DNA of 8,988 nt from the NCBI GenBank assembly GCA_003545515.1, contig DPYD01000007.1, positions 1 to 8,988 of the forward strand, in the 5' to 3' direction. Below the pieces are notes generated by a model. It was not told where the DNA came from and searched no databases. It saw nothing but the letters and a program-made list of their open reading frames with translations. Made by a program: the position numbers and the translations under genes. Of the stretch, positions 1 to 4,388 are shown one piece after another (the first letter of the stretch is position 1; each line of letters starts with the position of its first letter). The DNA is from Candidatus Kaiserbacteria bacterium (lineage in GTDB: Bacteria; Patescibacteriota; Minisyncoccia; Phycocordibacterales; UBA2100).

Positions 1-352
1 TTAAGCAGGGATTCTGTTCTTGCTGACGAAAGAGCAAGGAGGGCAAAATGCCCGGGGCATCAAACAGGCACACGCGCTAAAAAAGGCGACGCATAGCGTC
101 CCAAAAATTAAAAGCAAGTGCCCTCGTTAGACCCTAAAACAATCGCAGAACATCGGGCCGTTCTTACGAATGGGTGCAGATTTAAAAAATCCGCATCGAC
201 TCGTGGGAGCGGCCTTTTGCTTTGTTTGGGTTGCTCGAAAGCATGTATTTTCCGGGGCACTGTCTCCGCCTGCTGGCGGAGCGCTCATGCGCGACTCGTC
301 AGTCTGCGCAAGATTCCAAAACCCTCGTGCCCTTCGTTTACTGACTGCTAGT
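1..352 (-). ncRNA. Structured RNA candidate, possibly the 3' part of RNase P RNA; runs off the window edge
   Basis: No credible protein gene lies in this 388-base stretch, but the minus strand is rich in complementary segments. These include a perfect hairpin with a 7-bp stem (262-279), a 61-nt arm at 155-215 with nested helices, GGGCAC at 327-332 that can pair with GTGCCC at 254-259, and a 5-bp hairpin at 88-100. Several pieces resemble conserved blocks of bacterial RNase P RNA in the right order: CGGAAAA (about 247-253), GAGCAACCCAAACA (223-236, compare the family's GGAGCAAG-CCAAA), and ACAGAATCCCTGCTTA at 2-17 (family ACAGAA-CC-GCTTA, the 3' strand of helix P4). Against this, the expected 5' block GAGGAAAGUC is not visible. 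A structured RNA is fairly likely; the RNase P identity is weak. A tmRNA was considered, but no TTCGA-type T-arm or tag ORF ending in LAA was found. Confidence 0.35.
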
Positions 353-356
353 GGAG

Positions 357-381
357 TGAAATTGGCTGGATACCAATTTCA
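357..381. other. 9-bp hairpin just after the stop codon of the CCA-adding enzyme gene
   Basis: TGAAATTGG (357-365) and CCAATTTCA (373-381) are perfectly complementary around a 7-base loop. The hairpin starts 7 bases past the stop codon of the minus-strand gene ending at 389. No T-run follows on either strand, so it is not a classical intrinsic terminator. It could protect the mRNA 3' end, be a processing site, or belong to the structured RNA downstream. Confidence 0.5.
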
Positions 382-388
382 TGCGATC

Positions 389-1855
389 TTAAGAGACATG
401 ATGTTTTTTGCGTAGCTCTTGAATGGCCGCTTCGTCTTCCTCAGAACGGCGATCTTTTCCCGCCTCTCCCAATTTCTTCAATTTAGCGTCCTGGAATTTC
501 GAAAACTCACTTGCTCGTTTTTTCAGATAGTCTTCGGCATTCTTTTTCGGGTCGTCCAACACTTCTTCAAGGAGCGCATGGAGTATCCACCCAATGCGTG
601 GTCCGGGTTTCTCACCCATTTCAATGAGGTCTGCGCCGTCTATGCCCAACATAGAGACGGAGACGGGATCGCGCATCGCCTCGTCTACCATGGACATGTA
701 CTTACGTAGGCGGAATGGTTGCTCCTTAGGTCGCCCCGTACCGATACGGTCGCAAATGCGCAGATTTAAGAGCTCTTTGATATTCTCTTGTCCAACTTTC
801 GCGATTACACGCCGAACGGCCGAAAGCGTCACTAGGTCGGGATCTGCAAAGAACATGTGTGTGCGGACGAGCGATACCACTTTCTCTGTAGTGTCGGTCG
901 GGAATCGAAGGTCTGCGAGGATCCTTTTTGCTGTTCGGGCGCCGACGACGTCGTGCCCATGGAACGTCCAGTCGCGCTTTTCATCAGACCAGCGACGGGT
1001 CGCAGGTTTTCCGATATCGTGAAGAAGTGCGGCAAGCCGCACATCCAGAGGCCAGTTTTTGTCAGCCGCGTGTTGAAGTGAGCGCAATAAGTGTTCGAAT
1101 ACGTCGAACGAGTGCGCCTGATTTTGATCACAGCCCATCCCCTCTTCGAGTTCGGGTATTATGTATTTGAGAATTCCGAGTTTTTGGGCTACATAAAGCG
1201 CTTGCATAGGGCGTTGGCTCTCCAGAATACGGATGAATTCGTCACGTACGCGCTCACGCGATATTTTTCCAAGGAGTGTGGCATCTGTTGCGATCGCGGT
1301 CGCTGTCTCCGTCTCTATCACAAAATCCAATTCGGCCGAGAGCCGAACGGCGCGGAGCATCCGCAGTGCGTCTTCCTTGAAGCGTTCGTTCGGATTCCCT
1401 ACCGCGACAATGCGATGTTGTGCGAGATCCTCTTGCCCGCCGTGTGTATCGATAAGTTCTCCCGTGCTCGGTTCGTACGCCATCGCGTTGACAGTGAAAT
1501 CACGTCGGTCGAGGTCATCCTCCAATTTGGAGCTGAACTTTACCTCATCGGGATGACGAGCATTGGAGTACTTTCCCTCGATACGGTACGGAGTTACCTC
1601 GATGACTTTGAGCTTAGGATCTTCCGAATTGGTAACGACGCCCACGGTACCGAACTTGTTCTCATAGAAGGTTTCTTCAAAGAGAGCTTGTATTTTTTCC
1701 GGTGTCGCATTAGTTGTTATATCCCAATCTTTCGGTTCCTTCACCAGTAATAGATCGCGTACGCATCCCCCAATAAGGTACGCTTCAAACTCAGCCTTAG
1801 CGAGAGTATCATGGACAAACAAAACTTCTTTTGGAACGAGCAATCTTTCATTCAT
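389..1855 (-). CDS. cca: CCA tRNA nucleotidyltransferase (class II, with HD domain)
   Basis: A 488-residue enzyme of the class II nucleotidyltransferase superfamily that adds or repairs the 3' CCA of tRNAs in the cytoplasm. Visible motifs in order: the nucleotide-binding GG (29-30) with RD (33-34), the metal-binding pair D43 and D45 in DWDI, RRDFTVNAMAY (117-127), the base-selecting EDxxR (161-165) followed by the neck helices, and an HD domain with H279-D280 in LLHDIGKP, HGHD at 299-302 and D369. The tail from about 435 is charged and probably coiled. An HD domain is common in bacterial CCA enzymes and often gives 2',3'-cyclic phosphodiesterase or phosphatase activity. A poly(A) polymerase role cannot be excluded from motifs alone. 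Three nearby tRNA genes lack encoded CCA, which fits CCA addition. The ATG at 1855 has no Shine-Dalgarno sequence; a -10 box ends six bases upstream, so the mRNA is probably leaderless. Confidence 0.93.
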   Translation of the reverse strand: MNERLLVPKEVLFVHDTLAKAEFEAYLIGGCVRDLLLVKEPKDWDITTNATPEKIQALFEETFYENKFGTVGVVTNSEDPKLKVIEVTPYRIEGKYSNARHPDEVKFSSKLEDDLDRRDFTVNAMAYEPSTGELIDTHGGQEDLAQHRIVAVGNPNERFKEDALRMLRAVRLSAELDFVIETETATAIATDATLLGKISRERVRDEFIRILESQRPMQALYVAQKLGILKYIIPELEEGMGCDQNQAHSFDVFEHLLRSLQHAADKNWPLDVRLAALLHDIGKPATRRWSDEKRDWTFHGHDVVGARTAKRILADLRFPTDTTEKVVSLVRTHMFFADPDLVTLSAVRRVIAKVGQENIKELLNLRICDRIGTGRPKEQPFRLRKYMSMVDEAMRDPVSVSMLGIDGADLIEMGEKPGPRIGWILHALLEEVLDDPKKNAEDYLKKRASEFSKFQDAKLKKLGEAGKDRRSEEDEAAIQELRKKHHVS

Positions 1856-1861
1856 AGTCGT

Positions 1862-1891
1862 ATTGTATCTCGCTCTTTCTGAGTGTGCGAA
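1862..1891 (-). promoter_or_regulatory. Putative promoter of the CCA-adding enzyme gene, giving a leaderless mRNA
   Basis: Read on the minus strand: -35 TTCGCA (1891-1886), an 18-bp spacer, then -10 TACAAT (1867-1862). Only six bases separate the -10 box from the ATG, so transcription should start at or next to the start codon. The -10 matches consensus at 5 of 6 positions and the -35 is mediocre. Confidence 0.5.
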
Positions 1892-1927
1892 TTATCTCAG
1901 ATCCATTTATCCCAAAAGGCCGAGTGT

Positions 1928-1939
1928 AATGTGCACATT
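1928..1939. repeat. 12-bp perfect palindrome AATGTGCACATT
   Basis: The palindrome overlaps the putative -35 box of tRNA-Arg by two bases and lies between two divergent transcription units (the cca gene to the left, tRNA-Arg to the right). The position suits an operator for a dimeric regulator, but no regulator is known and a 12-mer palindrome may arise by chance. Confidence 0.3.
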
Positions 1940-1966
1940 GTATTTGAGCGACGTCCCACGTATCAT
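1938..1966 (+). promoter_or_regulatory. Putative promoter of tRNA-Arg
   Basis: TTGTAT (1938-1943), a 17-bp spacer and TATCAT (1961-1966). The -10 lies nine bases before the first base of the mature tRNA, so the primary transcript would have a very short 5' leader. The spacing is ideal and the -35 is weak. Confidence 0.45.
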
Positions 1967-1975
1967 TGGTACATT

Positions 1976-2047
1976 GCTCCCGTGGTGAAACGGATATCAC
2001 GGCGGTCTTCGGAACCGTTGTTCTAGGTTCGAATCCTGGCGGGAGCA
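1976..2047 (+). tRNA. tRNA-Arg(TCG)
   Basis: A complete cloverleaf: acceptor stem GCTCCCG (1976-1982) with CGGGAGC (2040-2046), discriminator A at 2047, anticodon stem 2002-2006 with 2014-2018, anticodon TCG at 2009-2011 followed by G37, and a T-arm with the canonical TTCGAAT loop. It would read CGA and, through wobble, other CGN codons. CCA is not encoded (the next bases are CTT), so the mature end depends on the CCA-adding enzyme encoded just upstream on the other strand. Confidence 0.95.
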
Positions 2048-2060
2048 CTTGCAAAGCACA

Positions 2061-2094
2061 CGAAGCATAGGGATTTCCCTATTTCGGTTTTTTT
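2061..2094 (+). terminator. Intrinsic terminator of tRNA-Arg
   Basis: ATAGGG (2067-2072) pairs with CCCTAT (2077-2082) around an ATTT loop. After a two-base bulge the stem continues as CGAA (2061-2064) with TTCG (2083-2086). Seven T residues follow (2088-2094). The T-run ends one base short of the encoded CCA end of the convergent tRNA-Gly, so the two units are packed back to back. Confidence 0.8.
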
Positions 2095-2095
2095 G

Positions 2096-2169
2096 TGGTG
2101 CGGATACGGGGAATCGAACCCCGATCTCTACCTTGGCAAGGTAGCGTTCTACCACTAAACCATATCCGC
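2096..2169 (-). tRNA. tRNA-Gly(GCC), with encoded CCA
   Basis: On the minus strand, GCGGATA (2169-2163) pairs with TATCCGC (2106-2100). The discriminator is A (2099), followed by CCA in the DNA (2098-2096). The anticodon stem CTACC/GGTAG encloses TTGCCAA with anticodon GCC at 2137-2135, and the T-loop is canonical TTCGATT. It reads GGC and GGT. It is the only one of the four tRNAs here with a genomic CCA. It lies downstream of the 366-residue membrane protein gene on the same strand with no clear terminator between them, but has its own good -10 box. Confidence 0.95.
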
Positions 2170-2184
2170 AATTTGTACGCGGGG

Positions 2185-2214
2185 ATTATACAGCAATGGT
2201 GTATGTGTGGCTAA
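2185..2214 (-). promoter_or_regulatory. Putative promoter of tRNA-Gly(GCC)
   Basis: On the minus strand there is a perfect -10 TATAAT (2190-2185), 15 bases before the mature tRNA. A poor -35, TTAGCC (2214-2209), is 18 bp upstream. The -10 is convincing. Confidence 0.5.
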
Positions 2215-2252
2215 CTTTCCTCCTCAACTCTTTATATGTTCGTCGGTGTTCC

Positions 2253-3353
2253 TTAAGAATCTTTTGATAGGGGCGGCGGCGTAATCATCGTTTTCTGTAC
2301 TGACGACGGAGGAAAGATGGGCTTTGTTTTCGACTCGCGTTCGTTCAGGAGATTGAGGGTGCCTTCAATATAAGACTTTGTTTGCGGATGTTCTCTGTAA
2401 ATTCCCGCGAGTCCCGCTAATGCAACTAATATCGCCGCAATCGGTGCCCAGAGAGCGAACCTGCAAGATTCTGCGAAGTACCAGAATCCCAGGAGGAGGA
2501 TGAGTGGCGTCAATAATGTCGCAGTTCTCTGACCTACTGAGTATGACCATGATGTTGGAAATTGAGCAAGAACAGCGATGACCACAATAATCGCGTATAT
2601 GGCAAGTAAGACGATCCATAGACGTGTCATATTGCCTGTTGCGCATAATTCAACCACTTTGTTTTGAAGGCTTCCGATACTCAGGAGGGTTGGCCCTCCT
2701 ACTACGCCTTCGTCTCCAGATACAACAGCAGACCCACCTTCTTCTATAATCTCTGCTGTCGTCTCAGTCGCTCCAATGTCCCCTTCTGCAGTGTCAACGG
2801 CACTATTTGAGACTGGCAAGGTTTCAGCTGTTGCAGACGGAATACTTGTTGGAACTGTAGTCCTAACTGACACAGAACTCTCGGCGGGACCGGTCGTTCC
2901 GGAGACAATCATGGACACGGTAGACATACATACGGGTTGCCCGCTTCCCTGAGCAGATATGAGTGTTACGGAAAGAGGGAGTCCTTCGGAGACGGGTGTT
3001 GTTGGAACATCAACGTGTACACGCAGAGCACCCACTGCATCGCTTTGTCGGGTCATGAGGTAAAATGGAACAGATGTTTCTCCTACAGAACCCGCCAGTG
3101 CCACATACGAATTGTTTGAGACCGTAAAAGCGAACGAATGCAGGGCCCCATCGTAAACATAAGGGGTAAAGTTATAAACCGACAAAGGGGTGCATGTATT
3201 ATCTCCGATCGGTAACAATTGTTGTGTCCGGACCGAGATTATATCTGCCGATGCTCCTACCGGAAACGCGGAAAAGGCAATACCAAACATCACTGAAATC
3301 AACGTAACTGCCACGATACGGGATGCTGTTGGATTCTTTACATCTCCTCTCAT
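2253..3353 (-). CDS. Secreted/membrane protein of unknown function (signal peptide, Ser/Thr-rich linker, three C-terminal membrane segments)
   Basis: A 366-residue protein that I do not recognise. Residues 11-36 look like a signal peptide, with a hydrophobic core and a probable cleavage after GASA (33-36). A beta-rich exported domain follows (about 37-155), with single cysteines at 54 and 142 that could form a disulfide. Residues 155-225 are Ser/Thr/Glu/Gly-rich and look like a flexible linker. Three hydrophobic segments (about 245-265, 277-294, 299-318) should span the membrane, and a basic, proline-rich tail (320-366) is probably cytoplasmic. The build suggests a surface-exposed domain anchored by a small membrane bundle. 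The ATG at 3353 has no Shine-Dalgarno sequence. A weak TTGACT/TACTAG pair with a 15-bp gap lies close upstream and would leave a leader of only a few bases. tRNA-Gly(GCC) lies downstream on the same strand. Confidence 0.85.
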   Translation of the reverse strand: MRGDVKNPTASRIVAVTLISVMFGIAFSAFPVGASADIISVRTQQLLPIGDNTCTPLSVYNFTPYVYDGALHSFAFTVSNNSYVALAGSVGETSVPFYLMTRQSDAVGALRVHVDVPTTPVSEGLPLSVTLISAQGSGQPVCMSTVSMIVSGTTGPAESSVSVRTTVPTSIPSATAETLPVSNSAVDTAEGDIGATETTAEIIEEGGSAVVSGDEGVVGGPTLLSIGSLQNKVVELCATGNMTRLWIVLLAIYAIIVVIAVLAQFPTSWSYSVGQRTATLLTPLILLLGFWYFAESCRFALWAPIAAILVALAGLAGIYREHPQTKSYIEGTLNLLNERESKTKPIFPPSSVQKTMITPPPLSKDS

Positions 3354-3409
3354 GCCGACACGCTAGTACATTTCGAATCTTTCAGTCAAGCAAAAAATGT
3401 GTTGCAGTA

Positions 3410-3438
3410 TTGACAATCCCGTCTGCACGTTTTCTAAA
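3410..3438 (+). promoter_or_regulatory. Possible promoter reading rightward into the intergenic region
   Basis: A perfect TTGACA (3410-3415) is followed after 17 bp by TCTAAA (3433-3438), a poor -10. If active it would transcribe the AT-rich and DnaA-box region from the left. A 52-codon frame opens with ATG at 3446, but nothing about it looks like a real protein. Confidence 0.25.
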
Positions 3439-3552
3439 GGACATTATGGACGCGCTGAGTTACTCAATATTATTTATCCGTCCTGCAACAAGTAATCTCG
3501 CTAAATATGCTGAATATTCCTTTTTCGAGCCATATTTCTTTTATTACGTACA

Positions 3553-3581
3553 TGTGGAAAACTCTGTGGACATGTGGATAA
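3553..3581 (-). promoter_or_regulatory. Cluster of three tandem DnaA boxes
   Basis: Read on the minus strand: TTATCCACA (3581-3573), a perfect consensus box; ATGTCCACA (3573-3565); and TTTTCCACA (3561-3553). All three point the same way, and the first two share one base. The perfect box is strong; the other two each deviate by one or two bases from TTATNCACA. Confidence 0.6.
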
Positions 3582-3739
3582 AGGACAGGATTTATGTCGC
3601 ATAAGAGCAGATGGGGCACGAAATATGGCTAATACCATAAGCGGTGTCCAAAAGGTACCTATGTTCTTGGCTTGTAGATGTGGAAGAAGTAGCGATTATC
3701 TTTAGGCAGGTCCACGTTTCGTAGCAACACAATTCCGAG

Positions 3740-3755
3740 GTTTTCACGTGAAATG
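3740..3755. promoter_or_regulatory. parS-like site 1
   Basis: GTTTTCACGTGAAATG contains the perfect 12-bp palindrome TTTCACGTGAAA and matches the widely conserved chromosomal parS 16-mer TGTTTCACGTGAAACA at 12 of 16 positions. It lies just upstream of the yraN promoter. Confidence 0.55.
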
Positions 3756-3783
3756 CCTCATATTTGATATTCACGCGGACGTG

Positions 3784-3813
3784 GGAACAGTTCAATGGAG
3801 AATGGTTTATAAT
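3784..3813 (+). promoter_or_regulatory. Putative promoter of yraN, giving a leaderless mRNA
   Basis: A perfect -10 TATAAT (3808-3813) with a weak -35 GGAACA (3784-3789) 18 bp upstream. Exactly six bases separate the -10 from an in-frame GTG at 3820. The cca gene has the same spacing, and this is what decides the start chosen for yraN. Confidence 0.55.
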
Positions 3814-3819
3814 CTTATT

Positions 3820-4221
3820 GTGTCACAAGATACTCATCGAAAAAAGGTTGGGAGAATGGGGGAAGACATAGCGTGTAAATTCTTGGAACAGAAGGGATTT
3901 CAGATCTTAGATCGAAACTATAGAAAGCCGTGGGGAGAGATTGACATTATTGCTGAAAAATCCGATCAAATACGATTTGTCGAGGTGAAAACCGTTTCAC
4001 GTGAAGCATATCAAGGCATTTCACGTGAAATAGATTATAGGCCGGAAGAAATGGTCAATGCTAAGAAATTGAAGAAGTTAACAAGGACCGCGGCTCTGTA
4101 TATGGAGACTACTCGTGACGAACGCGAATATCAGATTGACGTAATTGGCATAATTATAAATGAACACACAAGGACGGCACATTGCCGCTTATTTGAACAA
4201 GCGCTGGAGGACAATTTATAA
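3820..4221 (+). CDS. yraN: YraN family (UPF0102) putative endonuclease-like protein
   Basis: 133 residues if translation starts at the GTG at 3820. The open frame extends to 3748, but the family normally begins shortly before the G-x-x-GED motif and a TATAAT box lies six bases before this GTG. Landmarks: GRMGED (11-16), the hydrophobic helix and DRNYR (31-35), GEIDII (39-44), VEVKTVS (54-60) and NAKKLKKL (80-87). E40, D42, E55 and K57 match the acidic and lysine pattern of restriction-endonuclease-like folds. The cellular role of YraN/UPF0102 proteins is poorly known; a DNA-processing or recombination role is usually suggested. Two parS-like palindromes sit inside the reading frame and encode VSRE (59-62) and ISRE (67-70). 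No Shine-Dalgarno sequence and no convincing terminator were seen. Confidence 0.88.
   Translation: MSQDTHRKKVGRMGEDIACKFLEQKGFQILDRNYRKPWGEIDIIAEKSDQIRFVEVKTVSREAYQGISREIDYRPEEMVNAKKLKKLTRTAALYMETTRDEREYQIDVIGIIINEHTRTAHCRLFEQALEDNL
3993..4008. promoter_or_regulatory. parS-like site 2, inside yraN
   Basis: CGTTTCACGTGAAGCA matches the parS consensus TGTTTCACGTGAAACA at 14 of 16 positions, the best of the three sites. It lies within coding sequence. Confidence 0.6.
4017..4032. promoter_or_regulatory. parS-like site 3, inside yraN
   Basis: CATTTCACGTGAAATA matches parS at 13 of 16 positions and contains the 14-bp perfect palindrome ATTTCACGTGAAAT. Its centre is 24 bp from that of site 2. Confidence 0.55.
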
Positions 4222-4273
4222 AAGACAGTGTCCCATCAGCGAATGTCCGATAGGATGTCCTTTAGACCACATG

Positions 4274-4282
4274 TGCTAGAAT
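4274..4282 (+). promoter_or_regulatory. Extended -10 promoter of tRNA-Pro
   Basis: TGCTAGAAT has the TGn extension followed by TAGAAT (4277-4282), 11 bases before the mature tRNA. No good -35 is present, which is usual for extended -10 promoters. Confidence 0.5.
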
Positions 4283-4293
4283 TCGTCTTGTTT

Positions 4294-4364
4294 CGGGGCG
4301 TAGTATACCGGTAGTACACTTGCTTTGGGAGCAAGAAGACCGAGTCCGATTCTCGGCGCCCCGA
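4294..4364 (+). tRNA. tRNA-Pro(TGG)
   Basis: Acceptor CGGGGCG (4294-4300) pairs with CGCCCCG (4357-4363), discriminator A at 4364. The C1-G72 pair with A73 is typical of bacterial tRNA-Pro. The anticodon stem CTTGC/GCAAG (4319-4323, 4331-4335) encloses TTTGGGA with anticodon TGG at 4326-4328. The T-stem CCGAG/CTCGG is perfect, but the loop reads TCCGATT, so position 55 (4346) is C instead of the nearly universal T. CCA is not encoded. Flanking bases 4285-4291 and 4364-4370 can extend the acceptor stem in the precursor. Confidence 0.93.
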
Positions 4365-4388
4365 CAAGACAAAGATAGTTGCGAATGA

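Larger units (their letters stand above)
3460..3819. other. oriC: Candidate replication origin (oriC): AT-rich block, DnaA boxes, adjacent parS-like site
   Basis: This is the core of a 466-base gap between the divergent genes starting at 3353 (minus) and 3820 (plus). It starts with an AT-rich block (about 3460-3550, with GAATATTC at 3512-3519) that could act as an unwinding element. Three tandem DnaA-box-like 9-mers follow at 3553-3581. About 160 bases further on is a parS-like palindrome (3740-3755), with two more inside yraN. DnaA boxes beside an AT-rich block are the standard bacterial origin layout, and chromosomal parS sites cluster near origins. No dnaA, dnaN, rpmH or parB gene is in the window, and the genes right of yraN are not oriented away from this point, so the call remains a hypothesis. 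Confidence 0.45.

Noticed and set aside
1..388. tmRNA (ssrA) in the first intergenic region
   Set aside because: No T-arm of the TTCGA type and no tag reading frame ending in Leu-Ala-Ala were found on either strand.
1091..1750. 219-codon plus-strand open frame
   Set aside because: It lies entirely antisense to the confident CCA enzyme gene and shows no domain.
1848..2054. 68-codon minus-strand frame overlapping tRNA-Arg, beginning MQVLPPGFEPRT
   Set aside because: It is the antisense reading of the tRNA gene; the PGFEPRT string is a well-known artefact of antisense tRNA T-arms.
2219..2225. Perfect Shine-Dalgarno GAGGAGG on the minus strand
   Set aside because: No start codon follows at a usable distance; it lies between a stop codon and tRNA-Gly.
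3446..3604. Possible 52-codon plus-strand gene after a perfect TTGACA box
   Set aside because: It has no family resemblance and runs through the AT-rich block and DnaA boxes; the composition is that of AT-rich intergenic DNA.
3592..3795. 67-codon minus-strand frame in the gap before yraN
   Set aside because: Cysteine- and tyrosine-rich with no recognisable domain and no start signals; it covers the first parS-like site and the yraN promoter.
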